DNA from: Erythroxylum novogranatense
Lineage: Eukaryota; Streptophyta; Magnoliopsida; Malpighiales; Erythroxylaceae
Assembly (NCBI GenBank): GCA_029891385.1
Contig: CM057229.1
Coordinates: forward strand, 2,232,001 to 2,296,000
Direction: 5' to 3'
Length of the DNA: 64,000 bases
This document shows, in pieces, positions 11,061-23,480 of the stretch. The stretch's first letter is position 1. Every line of letters begins with the position of its first letter. A program made the position numbers and the translations under genes. The notes beneath the pieces are model-generated. The model searched no databases. It had not been told where the DNA came from and saw only the letters and a list, made by a program, of their open reading frames with translations.

Positions 11061-12796
11061 CTAGCTAACTAATCCTCCATTATTGCTTATTATATGGCAA
11101 CCAATGACCACTACTCTATTACAGGGACCCAGAACCAATGATTAAAGTACAAAAAAACTTAAGAAAGAACCGGGATCCCAAAAGGCTAGCTTCACAATAA
11201 CTTTTGAACAGAAAATTTCTATTTGTAAACTTATTTTCCAGATGCTATTTCTCTTGAAATATCATCTTTCTTTCCCTTTCTAAACAATGGAATTGCGTTT
11301 GCAAAGAAGCTAAATCACGTAATAGATGCCACCGAGCTTTCTTTCAACTAGAGATCCCATTCAACCCCACCATCGGTATATTAGATTAAATAGCGAGAAC
11401 TTGTTTACTTTCTCGTTATCCTTCTACTTAGTCGTTGATTTCAAGTAAGCATACAATGGAATCCATTCACGTAAGCTTTGTAAAACAAGACATCTACACG
11501 TTTGATATAAACAATGAATTCAAGTTCAATCCAATTCATAAAACAATCCAATTGCAGCAAATTTGAAGAAGAGCGGATGTAACACCGTAAAAGGGAATAT
11601 AAACTTTACCCGGATATAGAAAGTTCAAATCGACTACGCAAGTCGATATGGCGGACCGCACCCACAAATCTCCGAATATATAACTAATTACCTAGGACAC
11701 TTAAGACGAAGCTTTGAGATTTTAGAGGTCAAATGTTGGGTTTTAACTAGTCCCAATCATTTATATATTTGAGTTTAATATTTAAACATTTATATTGGTG
11801 TGCTTGTTGAATATGATCGTCGTTTATGTAGTTCATAAGGATCTAGGTCATCAAAGAGAGGTAGAGAAATTAGTTGTTAGTGAGAGTCGACTAGTTTATC
11901 TGAAGAAAAGTAGCATGGTGTAGAGAAATATGCAATTATATGGATTAAAAATTTGAAGAAGAAAGGAAGGAAGAAAATTACGGTCTTAGTGCTACTTCTT
12001 GGTTTTAATTTGTATCTTTGGAAGATGGTTTCGGTTCTCACAAGAGAAAGTTACAAAGAAAAGCTTAGAGTGACAATTGGAGCGATCATCATGGGCAAAA
12101 CTCGCGCAAAAAACAAGACAATGACTCCATTCCTCGGATTACAGAGGAATAGAGTATTACCAAAAGTAGAGAATCAAATGATACCTCCGTATGATAGTTT
12201 GATACCAACCGTTAAGTTTGATTCCATACCCATACATTTTATCCCATTACCCTAAAATAAGCACGCCTAAGATATAATATTCATATCGTTACAATTTTGT
12301 TAAGTCGTGTTCTCATAAGTCATAAGTAATAATATCTAAATTAGACATTTCAAATAAACCATTTGAAGAATTAATAAATCAAAACTAAATGACATAAATT
12401 ATGATTAATATCTTATCCCGAGTTTGATTTGAAAATAAATCAATGAATTGAAAATTAAATTAACTATATTTTATATAAAATTTAAGCCTAAGCTTAGAAC
12501 AATTTTAAACTTAAAACTTAAGATACTCGACTTGTTTCATATGAAATTTATTGAAACCTAACTCGTAAACTTAAAAAGAGTAAAATATTTTGAAATATAA
12601 AATTTAAAATTTAAATTTGATTGAGGTTTAGATATGTTTGAAATAATATAAAATATTCAAATCGGATTTATTGTCACTCCCATGATATGATTAGCATTTT
12701 TTTAAATTTAGTGTTTTTATTTTTATTGATTTTTCAAAATTTAAATAAATTAAAATAATAAATACAATATTTTGTCCCACCAATTGAACCATTATC

Positions 12797-15226
12797 GAAA
12801 TCTACTTAACCACAAACTCTCTCAAGAAGAAAGCAATTTTAAAGCAGAAAATGAAGAGAAAAGTTACCATTAAAAGCAGAACTATCGATTACTTACAGAG
12901 CATTCAATGAGAATCTCCAACAAGAAGTCAAGATCGACTTCACCTAGATTTAAGAGAAGATACAGAAAAGTATTTGCATTACATGAAATTTTATCCCTAA
13001 AAGAGTAAAATCTTGAAAACATAAAGTATATTCACGGTAATTTTGGATGTAGATCACATGGAAAATGCCACATCGTCACTATAATAATTGAACTTTCCTC
13101 ATGTTTGGCCAAGTCTAACCCCATATGATCGTGTGCATCTAACCCACTTACAAACTGTGTACCCAGCCTTGTTCATGTCCGTATTACATACCATTTTCCT
13201 TAATCACTTTATCAACAAGTGATGTAGAGTAACCCATCTCGAAGAAGAAAGATCTTAAATTGCTTCACGATGAACTTGCACCGTTATTCGCAAATATGGA
13301 AAGAAAAATTAAAACTTAAAGAAAAACAAAAGGACCTCAAGAGTAACATAGGCAACAAAGTCCGGGAGTGAAAGTGACACCAACTCCATCGTTTCCAGCC
13401 CTCGATTCTATAATCACCAGATACTCTCCATGTCCATCCGAAGAAACTACTGCATAACCATCTAGCTAACCAATCCTCCATTATTGCTTATTATATGGCA
13501 ACCAATGACCACTACTCTATTACAAGGACCCAGAACCAATGATTAAAGTACAAAAAAACTTAAGAAAGAACCGGGATCCCAAAAGGCTAGCTTCACAATA
13601 ACTTTTGAACAGAAAATTTCTATTTGTAAACTTATTTTCCAGATGCTATTTCTCTTGAAATATCGCATCTTTCTTTCCCCTTTCTAAACAATGGAATTGC
13701 GTTTGCAAAGAAGCTAAATCACGTAATAGATGCCACCGAGCTTTCTTTCAACTAGAGATCCCATTCAACCCCACCATCAGTATATTAGATTAAATAGCAG
13801 AACTTGTTTACTTTCTCGTTATCCTTCTACTTAGTTGCGTTGATTTCAAGTAAGCATACAATGGAATCCATTCCTGTAAGCTTTGTAAAACAGTACATCT
13901 ACACGTTTGATATAAACAATGAATTCAAGTTCAATCCAATTCATAAAACAATCCAATTGCAGCAAATTTGAAGAAGAAAGCAGATGTAACACCGTAAAAA
14001 GGGAATATAAACTTTACCCAGATATAGAGAAAGTTCAAATCGACTACGCAAGTCAGATAGCAACTGGGACTGCACCCACAAATCTCCGAATATATAACTA
14101 ATTACCTAGGACACTTAAGACGAAGCTTTGAGATTTTAGAGGTCAAATGTTGGGTTTTTAACTAGTCCCAATCATTTATATATTTGAGTTTAATATTTAA
14201 ACATTTATATTGGTGTGCTTGTTGAATATGATGCGTCGTTTATGTAGTTCATAAGGATCTAGGTCATCAAAGAGAGGTAGAGAAATTAGTTGTTAGGTGA
14301 GAGTCGACTAGTTTATACGAAGAAAAGTAGCATGGTGTAGAGAAATATGCAATTATATGGATTAAAAAATTTGAAGAAGAAAGGAAGGAAGAAAATTACC
14401 GGTGCTAGTGCTACTTCTTGGTTTCGGCTGTATGCTGGAAGATGGTTTCTGGTTCTCACGGAAGAGAAAGTTACAAAGAAAAGCTTAGAGTGACAATTGG
14501 AGACGATCAGTCGCGGGCAAAACTCGCGCCAAAAACCGCAACAATGACTCCCATTCCTCTGGATTACCAGAGGAATAGAGTATTACCGAAAAGTAGAGAA
14601 TCAAAATGATACCTCCGTATGATAGTTTGATACCAACCGTTAAGTTTGATTCCATACCCATACATTTTATCCCATTACCCTAAAATAAGCACGCCCTAAG
14701 ATATAATATTCATATCGTTACAATTTTGTTAAGTCGTGTTCTCATAAGTCATAAGTAATAATATCTAAATTAGACATTTCAAATAAACCATTTGAAGAAT
14801 TAATAAATCAAAACTAAATGACATAAATTATGATTAATATCTTATCCCGAGTTTGATTTGAAAATAAATCAATGAATTGAAAATTAAATTAACTATATTT
14901 TATATAAAATTTAAGCTAAGCTTAGAACAATTTTAAACTTAAAACTTAAGATACTCGACTTGTTTCATATGAAATTTATTGAAACCTAACTCGTAAACTT
15001 AAAAAGAGTAAAATATTTTGAAATATAAAATTTAAAATTTAAATTTGATTGAGGTTTAGATATGTTTGAAATAATATAAAAATATTCAAATCGGATTTAT
15101 TGTCACTCCCATGATATGATTAGCATTTTTTAAAATTTAGTGTTTTTATTTTTATTGATTTTTCAAAATTTAAATAAATTAAAATAATAAATACAATATT
15201 TTGTCCCACCAATTGAACCATTATCA
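12797..15226. repeat. Tandem unit 3
   Basis: 2430 bp. The 3' end of its CNX1-like exon is disturbed (a stop appears after the FTPG segment). Confidence 0.9.
13336..13461 (-). pseudogene. CNX1 exon fragment, unit 3
   Basis: Same exon as in unit 2. It is readable through RAGNDGVGVTFTPG, then a disturbed CAACAAAGTCCGG stretch replaces CAACAGTCCCAGG and introduces a stop. The longer open frame overlapping it on the same strand (starting MEDWLARWL) is an out-of-frame shadow. Confidence 0.7.
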
Positions 15227-15770
15227 TAAATCTACTTAACCACAAACTCTCTCCAAGAAGAAAGCAATTTTAAAAAAGTAAAATGAAGAGAAAAGTTACC
15301 ATTAAAAATGAACTATCAGTTACTTACGGAGCATTCAATGAGAATCTCCAACAAGAAGTCAGCATCGACTTCACCTAGATTTAAGAGAAGATACAGGAAA
15401 AGTATTTGCATTACATGAAATTTTATCCCTAAAAGAGTAAAATCTTGAAAAACATAAAGTATATTCACGGTAATTTTGGATGTAGATCACATGGAAAATG
15501 CCACATCGTCACTATAATAATTGAACTTTCCTCATGTTTGGCCAAGTCTAACCCCATATGATCGTGTGCATCTAACCCACTTACAAACTGTGTACCCCAG
15601 TCTTGTTCATGTCCGTGTATTACATACCATTTTCCTTAATCACTTTATCAACAAGTGATGTAGAGTAACCCATCTCAGTAAAGAAAGATCTTAAATTGCT
15701 TCACGATGAACTTGCACCGTTATTCGCAAATATGGAAAGAAAAATTAAAACTTAAAGAAAACAAAAGGAC

Positions 15771-15895
15771 CTCAAGAGTAACATAGGCAACAGTCCCAGG
15801 AGTGAAAGTGACACCAACTCCATCGTTTCCAGCCCTCGATTCTATAATCACCAGATACTCTCCATGTCCATCCGAAGAAACTACTGCATAACCAT
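15771..15895 (-). pseudogene. CNX1 exon fragment, unit 4
   Basis: Same exon, open throughout. The 3' end reads TPGTVAYVTLE in place of VTTE. Confidence 0.75.
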
Positions 15896-16983
15896 CTAGC
15901 TAACTAATCCTCCATTATTGCTTATTATATGGCAACCAATGACCACTACTCTATTACAGGGACCCAGAACCAATGATTAAAGTACAAAAAAACTTAAGAA
16001 AGAACCGGGATCCCAAAAGGCTAGCTTCACAATAACTTTTGAACAGAAAATTTCTATTTGTAAACTTATTTTCCAGATGCTATTTCTCTTCAAATATCGC
16101 ATCTTTCTTTCCCCTTTCTAAACAATGGAATTGCGTTTGCAAAGAAGCTAAATCACGTAATAGATGCCACCGAGCTTTCTTTCAACTAGAGATCCCATTC
16201 AACCCCACCATCAAGATATTAGATTAAATAGCGTAACTTGTTTACTTTCTCGTTATCCTTCTACTTAGTTGCGTTGATTTCAAGTAAGCATACAATGGAA
16301 TCCATTCTGTAAGCTTTGTAAAACAAAGACATCTACACGTTTGATATAAACAATGAATTCAAGTTCAATCCAATTCATAAAACAATCCAATTCAAAGCAA
16401 ATTTGAAGAAGAAAGCGGATGTAACACCGTAAAAGGGAATATAAACTTTACCCAGATATAGAAAGTTCAAATCGACTACGCAAGTCAGATAGCAACTGGG
16501 ACTGCACCCACAAATCTCCGAATATATAACTAATTACCTAGGACACTTAAGACTAAGCTTTGAGATTTTAGAGGTCAAATGTTGGGTTTTTAACTAGTCC
16601 CAATCATTTATATATTTGAGTTTAATATTTAAACATTTATATTGGTGTGCTTGTTGAATATGATGCGTCGTTTATGTAGTTCATAAGGATCTAGGTCATC
16701 AAAGAGAGGTAGAGAAATTAGTTGTTAGTGAGAGTCGACTAGTTTATCTGAAGAAAAGTAGCATGGTGTAGAGAAATATGCAATTATATGGATTAAAAAA
16801 TTTGAAGAAGAAAGGAAGGAAGAAAATTACCGGTGCTAGTGCTACTTCTTGGTTTCGGCTGTATGCTGGAAGATGGTTTCTGGTTCTCACGGAAGAGAAA
16901 GTTACAAAGAAAAGCTTAGAGTGACAATTGGAGACGATCAGTCGCGGGCAAAACTCGCGCCAAAAACCGCAACAATGACTCCC

Positions 16984-17007
16984 ATTCCTCTGGATTACCA
17001 GAGGAAT
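16984..17007. repeat. 24-bp perfect palindrome inside the tandem unit (unit 4 copy)
   Basis: Ten-base arms ATTCCTCTGG and CCAGAGGAAT around ATTA. Also present in units 1, 3 and 5 (for example 14552-14575); in unit 2 it is reduced (ATTCCTCGGATTACAGAGGAAT). It lies about 120 bp inside the Tourist-like end and may be its internal fold-back centre. Confidence 0.7.
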
Positions 17008-17039
17008 AGAGTATTATCGAAAAGTAGAGAATCAAAATG

Positions 17040-17127
17040 ATACCTCCGTATGATAGTTTGATACCAACCGTTAAGTTTGATTCCATACCCATACATTTTA
17101 TCCCATTACCCTAAAATAAGCACGCCC
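17040..17127 (-). repeat. Tourist/Harbinger-like transposon end in the tandem unit (unit 4 copy)
   Basis: On the minus strand, starting after TTA at 17128-17130, the sequence reads GGGCGTGCTTATTTTAGG then GTAATGGGATAAAATG. This resembles the G-rich start, TTA target and GGGATAA-type runs of Tourist-like MITEs. The opposite end was not located within the unit. The same end is present in the other units (for example near 14697). Confidence 0.35.
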
Positions 17128-17661
17128 TAAGATATAATATTCATATCGTTACAATTTTGTTAAGTCGTGTTCTCATAAGTCATAAGTAATAATATCTAAA
17201 TTAGACATTTCAAATAAACCATTTCAAGAATTAATAAATCAAAACTAAATGACATAAATTATGATTAATATCTTATCCAGTTTGATTTGAAAATAAATCA
17301 ATGAATTGAAAAATTAAATTAACTATATTTTATATAAAATTTAAGCCTAAGCTTAGAACAATTTTAAACTTAAAACTTAAGATACTCGACTTGTTTCATA
17401 TGAAATTTATGAAACCTAACTCGTAAACTTAAAAAGAGTAAAATATTTTGAAATATAAAATTTAAAATTTAAATTTGATTGAGGTTTAGATATGTTTGAA
17501 ATAATATAAAAATATTCAAATCGGATTTATTGTCACTCCCATGATATGATTAGCATTTTTTTTAAAATTTAGTGTTTTTATTTTTTATTGATTTTTTCAA
17601 AAATTTAAATAAATTAAAATAATAAATACAATATTTTGTCCCACCAATTGAACCATTATCA

Positions 17662-20097
17662 GAAATCTACTTAACCACAAACTCTCTCCAAGAAGAAAGC
17701 AATTTTAAAACAGAAAAATGAAGAGAAAAGTTACCATTAAAAACAGAACTATCAGTTACTTACGGAGCATTCAATGAGAATCTCCAACAAGAAGTCAGCA
17801 TCGACTTCACCTAGATTTAAGAGAAGATACAGGAAAAGTATTTGCATTACATGAAATTTTATCCCTAAAAGAGTAAAATCTTGAAAAACATAAAGTATAT
17901 TCACGGTAATTTTGGATGTAGATCACATGGAAAATGCCACATCGTCACTATAATAATTGAACTTTCCTCATGTTTGGCCAAGTCTAACCCCATATGATCG
18001 TGTGCATCTAACCCACTTACAAACTGTGTACCCCAGTCTTGTTCATGTCCGTGTATTACATACCATTTTCCTTAATCACTTTATCAACAAGTGATGTAGA
18101 GTAACCCATCTCAGTAAAGAAAGATCTTAAATTGCTTCACGATGAACTTGCACCGTTATTCGCAAATATGGAAAGAAAAAATTAAAACTTAAAGAAAAAC
18201 AAAAGGACCTCAGTAGTAACATAGGCAACAGTCCCAGGAGTGAAAGTGACACCAACTCCATCGTTTCCAGCCCTCGATTCTATAATCACCAGATACTCTC
18301 CATGTCCATCCGAAGAAACTACTGCATAACCATCTAGCTAACCAATCCTCCATTATTGCTTATTATATGGCAACCAATGACCACTACTCTATTACAAGGA
18401 CCCAGAACCAATGATTAAAGTACAAAAAAACTTAAGAAAGAACCGGGATCCCAAAAGGCTAGCTTCACAATAACTTTTGAACAGAAAATTTCTATTTGTA
18501 AACTTATTTTCCAGATGCTATTTCTCTTCAAATATCGCATCTTTCTTTCCCCTTTCTAAACAATGGAATTGCGTTTGCAAAGAAGCTAAATCACGTAATA
18601 GATGCCACCGAGCTTTCTTTCAACTAGAGATCCCATTCAACCCCACCATCAGTATATTAGATTAAATAGCAGAACTTGTTTACTTTCTCGTTATCCTTCT
18701 ACTTAGTTGCGTTGATTTCAAGTAAGCATACAATGGAATCCATTCACGTAAGCTTTGTAAAACAAAGACATCTACACGCTTGATATAAACAATGAATTCA
18801 AGTTCAATCCAATTCATAAAACAATCCAATTGCAGCAAATTTGAAGAAGAAAGCGGATGTAACAACCGTAAAAGGGAATATAAACTTTACCCAGATATAG
18901 AAAGTTCAAATCGACTACGCAAGTCGATAGCAACCGGATTTGCACCCACAAATCTCCGAATATATAACTAATTACCTAGGACACTTAAGACGAAGCTTTG
19001 AGATTTTAGAGGTCAAATGTTGGGTTTTTAACTAGTCCCAATCATTTATATATTTGAGTTTAATATTTAAACATTTATATTGGTGTGCTTGTTGAATATG
19101 ATGCGTCGTTTATGTAGTTCATAAGGATCTAGGTCATCAAAGAGAGGTAGAGAAATTAGTTGTTAGGTGAGAGTCGACTAGTTTATACGAAGAAAAGTAG
19201 CATGGTGTAGAGAAATATGCAATTATATGGATTAAAAAATTTGAAGAAGAAAGGAAGGAAGAAAATTACCGGTGCTAGTGCTACTTCTTGGTTTCGGCTG
19301 TATGCTGGAAGATGGTTTCTGGTTCTCACGGAAGAGAAAGTTACAAAGAAAAGCTTAGAGTGACAATTGGAGACGATCAGTCGCGGGCAAAACTCGCGCC
19401 AAAAACCGCAACAATGACTCCCATTCCTCTGGATTACCAGAGGAATAGAGTATTACCGAAAAGTAGAGAATCAAAATGATACCTCCGTATGATAGTTTGA
19501 TACCAACCGTTAAGTTTGATTCCATACCCATACATTTTATCCCATTACCCTAAAATAAGCACATACTAAGATATAATATTCATATCGTTACAATTTTGTT
19601 AAGTCGTGTTCTCATAAGTCATAAGTAATAATATCTAAATTAGACATTTCAAATAAACCATTTGAAGAATTAATAAATCAAAACTAAATGACATAAATTA
19701 TGATTAATATCTTATCCCGAGTTTGATTTGAAAATAAATCAATGAATTGAAAATTAAATTAACTATATTTTATATAAAATTTAAGCCTAAGCTTAGAACA
19801 ATTTTAAACTTAAAACTTAAGATACTCGACTTGTTTCATATGAAATTCTATTGAAACCTAACTCGTAAACTTAAAAAGAGTAAAATATTTTGAAATATAA
19901 AATTTAAAATTTAAATTTGATTGAGGTTTAGATATGTTTGAAATAATATAAAATATTCAAATCGGATTTATTGTCACTCCCATGATATGATTAGCATTTT
20001 TTTTTAAATTTAGTGTTTTTATTTTTTATTGATTTTTTCAAAAATTTAAATAAATTAAAATAATAAATACAATATTTTGTCCCACCAATTGAACCAT
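17662..20097. repeat. Tandem unit 5
   Basis: 2436 bp, closest to unit 4. The array ends after GAACCAT at 20097, where the next bases are ACGTGGGTAGG instead of TATC(A)GAAATC. Confidence 0.9.
18209..18333 (-). pseudogene. CNX1 exon fragment, unit 5
   Basis: Same exon, open throughout, ending TPGTVAYVTTE before the GTCC donor. With unit 2 this is the best-preserved copy. Confidence 0.75.
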
Positions 20098-20229
20098 ACG
20101 TGGGTAGGGGTGACGATTGAGCCCACCCCAATCTGGCCTAAGTTAATTAAGCATATGGCCTAATTGTTTTTTCAAAAAATCAAGCCTTTGATTGAGTTCA
20201 GGCTTAGACATTCCAAACTTGACCTAACC

Positions 20230-20428
20230 CAGGGACGGATCTAGAAATTTTTTTGAGTGGGGGCAAAATTTCAATAGGAACAAAATTTTATTTTTAGTGA
20301 GGGAAAAGTTTAAATGGAAGCAAAATTTTATTTTTTTTATAAGATTAAAAATTTAAAATAATAAATTTTTTATATAAAACTTTTTGGAGCCAGTGGGGGC
20401 AAGTGGGGCCATTGTGGCTCCGTCCTTG
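20230..20428. mobile_element. hAT-type MITE with 8-bp target duplication
   Basis: 199 bp. The left end CAGGGACGGATCTAG and the right end GGCTCCGTCCTTG are inverted repeats in the hAT pattern (CAGGGGCGGA-like). The 8-bp sequence ACCTAACC lies exactly on both sides (20222-20229 and 20429-20436). The interior is AT-rich and non-coding, so it needs a transposase in trans. Confidence 0.85.
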
Positions 20429-20831
20429 ACCTAACCCGATGCCTGACAATTATTGCAAAAAATGACGTTATTTTTTGAAAAACGACAATGTTCTCTAATT
20501 TTTATTATAAAAAAAACTAGGTTAGATTGGGCCAATTCAGATTCAAGCTCTAATCAAACTATCTCCAACTTCATTGTATTGGACTCAGTCGGCCCTGTCT
20601 TAGTAAAAGATTGATAGGTTATTAATTTACACATTAATTTAGGATATTTTTGGGATACATGGGATAAATATTGCCCTGATTATGATATTTTAAAACTATT
20701 TTTAAAAGTTAGAAAAAATGAAGCTATTTTGGAGAAAAGTAGCAAAAACATGAAGTAGGAATTAAAAGCGATACAACAATGTATAAGCTAGTTGTTGGGA
20801 GAATGTTCCTCATTTTTTGCTGTCAGGTACT

Positions 20832-20961
20832 CGAGATCTTTTACTGCGAGATTGGGAGGTGCAGTTCACGCACGTGCTCTGTGAAGGGAACCAATGCGCG
20901 GATCACCTGGCACACCTTGCAGGGATGGCAAGACCAGGCACCCACATACTTCGTATGTTCT
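20832..20961 (+). pseudogene. LINE-type RNase H fragment
   Basis: A short plus-strand frame reads RDWEVQFTHVLCEGNQCADH followed by LAHLAG. This is the C-terminal end of the plant RNase H-like domain found at the end of LINE ORF2 proteins (family pattern W.V...HV.RE.N..AD.LA). Only this end is left; no reverse transcriptase was seen next to it. Confidence 0.55.
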
Positions 20962-23109
20962 TAATAACTATAAGGTATCGTATAAGGTAAAAAAGGATTG
21001 GTTATTATCGATATGTTCTTAATAACTATAACTAATTTTTTCATGAATGTGTTGAATTGCTTTTGCATCAATAATCAATTGAATGAATCAAAGTGGAAAT
21101 AAATTCCTTTAACTAGAAGTCTATTTTGTTGAATTTTAAATCAATTTATTTTTTATTTTTAATATTACATTTTAACATAAATTTCAAACCTCCTCATTTT
21201 TTACTTAATTAATTAAAAGAGGTAAACTACCATTTCCTAAGAAAACAACATTACTCCACTGTGCTACATTAATAATCCGAATAAGTTAATTATTTTTAAT
21301 TAATTTAACATTAACCAAAAAACGTCAAGCCAAGCTTGAGCCAAGCCGTGTTATAAGTTTTAAATTTTTACCTTACAAGTTTGTGTTTTTAAGAGGTTCT
21401 TTTAGTTTTTCAATAGAATCTTTTTGTTTTTATAAAGCAAGAGGTTCTTTCCGCTTTAAGTGTCAACAAACTCATATCAATTGAAAATCTTATTTTTATT
21501 TGAACTCTAGAGGACTCCTATCGATTGACAGGTCAATTTCTTTTTTAGCGTGAATAAGATCCTTTCGATTTATAGATTTATTTCGTGTTTTAAAATACAA
21601 TATAATAATTGATTTGACATTCATAAAAAATGTCAAGTCGGGTTTGAGTCAGGCCGTGGGGAGAATGTTGGACAAATTTGTCCTTCTTTATAATATCGGA
21701 CAACTATTAATTATATTTTTAGTTTTTAATAACTTATTAGTTAAGTTACGTAATTTGATCTAAACAAAGGTAATAAAGTGGCCCGATAAATAATCTAAAA
21801 TAATAGGTCAAAGTTGGGGAGAAAAATGAATACCGATTAGTGTAGATCGGACCTTTATTGAGCTTATAATAGGGAAACCCGATATGGAAGCTATATATAA
21901 TGATTAAGGTTTCATTCAGTTGCTTATGTAATTCGTAAGCATACGGATCTTCTGAGCTGTTTAAAACACTTACGTCTTAAGACAACTAAAGAAAGACGTT
22001 AACGAATGTTGATGATCGACCTTTCCGAAGGTCCTAAGAGATTGGAACTCGTTTTGGACTTAGAAACTATTGCGAATGACCAGTATATGGAAATTATAGC
22101 CGACTTGAATTCTATACTTCTCTAAAGTTTCACTACTCACCATGCACAATAAAAGGCAAATCAAACAGCTCAACACATGCAGATACTCAATCACAAAACT
22201 AAGGAATGATGCAGTATTCAAGAAAGAGTTACGTGGATTTTCAATTCTGAATAATTACTGTATGATAGCCTCTCTCTCAATGGATATCCTCAAGCTTATA
22301 ACCCTTTAAGAAGTCACATACGGATCAGGTGATCACGAATCAGATAAGTTGGATATAGAAAATGCCCTAACAATTGAAGACTTTCGGAAGAGATCACTTA
22401 CCAATGATGAAGTGTGGTTGACTTTAGGTCAGATAGGTATCTATTGTGCCAGAGCCACAATCACTCCACGGAAGACCCCCTGCGAAGATCAGGAAAAGAT
22501 CGCAAGGAAATTATCCAGATGGAAAAAAAAATCGCATCAACTGTAGGGATGGACATACTTGAAACAGATTCCGTCAAGGTCAACCCCAGCTAGCCTCCTC
22601 ACCTCCATGCATCATAGGACCCAACAAGAAACAAATCAAAAGTTAGCATCGCACATCTGTCCGAAGAGATCGATAGCAGAAGAAGTAGTGAAGGGTATGA
22701 AAACAGAAAAAAAAACTGACATATTTGGTGTTTCCAACCTGGACTGTCACCGTAAGATTAGGCCTTAGAGAGATTTGTATTACCACCGGAAAAGAAGAAA
22801 AGGATTAATTTCATGGATGACCCTAACCCTATTCGACGACTTAAGGAAGTGTATCTGTTAAGATTCACTATCGCAAGTCGAAAGGAGAGGGGAGTGCTCT
22901 TTGATTTCACCAGAGAGCTTCCGGATATACCTTTGTCCATAGAGTTTTCGCGCCCGCTTAGTCATCACGGGTAAAGACTAGAAGATTTGCGAAAGAAGGA
23001 GGTGGTTTTGCTTTATTGATAATAGTCAGTTAGTGTAACACGTCGTCATTTTGTTTAATCTGTATTATGTGAGCATGTTACTCTCTCCGAGAACATCCAA
23101 TATAATTTG
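20962..23109. other. Unassigned DNA between the LINE scrap and the Tat element
   Basis: AT-rich to 21,650, then a stretch of more even composition. Frames at 22349-22546 and 22559-22768 (plus) look more protein-like than their surroundings but I recognise no domain in them, and no splice pattern joins them convincingly. They may be the worn remains of another retroelement. Confidence 0.4.
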
Positions 23110-23436
23110 TGTTTGAGTCAGTCGTGTTAGGCCCAAACCCACTCAAAATGACTCATGGACCGATCGGTCCACCTCGCAAGGATTAACCTAATTCCTATCG
23201 GCTATGGTAAGCCCAGGCCCTATTCCACGCATCCACGGCCCACTCGCAGGTGGAAGTATCCCATGCATACGTAAATACTAAAACCTAGCATCTATCCCAT
23301 ATATAAGATATAACTCTGTCATGATACGGGTACGTGATCAGAACCCTAGCTTCTTTGTTCATAACTATCAAACCCTCACCAAAAAAACTAACTTGAGCGT
23401 TGGAGGGGCCTATCGGATATCAACCTGCGCTTGTGC
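23110..23436 (+). repeat. Tat element 5' LTR
   Basis: Starts TGTTTGAGTCAGTCG. It contains a CATATATAAG box at about 23300, likely the promoter TATA of the element. It matches the 3' LTR with many substitutions, so the insertion is not recent (inference). Confidence 0.7.
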
Positions 23437-23480
23437 ATACCTCCCTCACCCGAAAATAGATCGAAGAAGCGACTGATCTG

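Larger units (their letters stand above)
10393..12796. repeat. Tandem unit 2
   Basis: 2404 bp, the shortest copy. The segment near 11985-12170 has lost several single bases compared with units 3-5. The CNX1-like and UBA-like exons read through without a stop in this copy. Confidence 0.9.
15227..17661. repeat. Tandem unit 4
   Basis: 2435 bp. The left junction reads ATTATCATAAATC, where the others have ATTATC(A)GAAATC. It carries CAGCATCGACTTC in the second UBA-like exon, which keeps that frame open. Confidence 0.9.
7971..20097. repeat. Five-copy tandem array of a ~2.43 kb unit
   Basis: The sequence starting GAAATCTACTTAACCACAAA and ending CCACCAATTGAACCAT recurs five times head to tail with high identity over its full length. 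Units: 7971-10392, 10393-12796, 12797-15226, 15227-17661 and 17662-20097. Each contains, on the minus strand, one CNX1-like exon and two UBA-like exons, and near the right end a 24-bp perfect palindrome and a Tourist-like transposon end, followed by AT-rich filler. Differences are mostly short garbled stretches at CAG/CTG/CCG sites. Open frames of 60-100 residues recurring in the units (for instance one ending in NRVLPKSRESK) are not supported as genes. Confidence 0.95.

Noticed and set aside
13284..13481. Minus-strand 65-residue frame starting MEDWLARWL
   Set aside because: It is the out-of-frame shadow of the CNX1-like exon; the CNX1 frame is the one with splice borders and conserved motifs.
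7971..20097. Helitron array
   Set aside because: Gene-fragment capture suggested Helitrons, but I found neither a convincing TC start nor a hairpin followed by CTRR at the unit ends; the ends fit a tandem duplication at the LTR edge better.
22349..22768. Two adjacent plus-strand frames of 65 and 69 residues
   Set aside because: Composition is somewhat protein-like but no domain, start context or splice pattern supports a gene.
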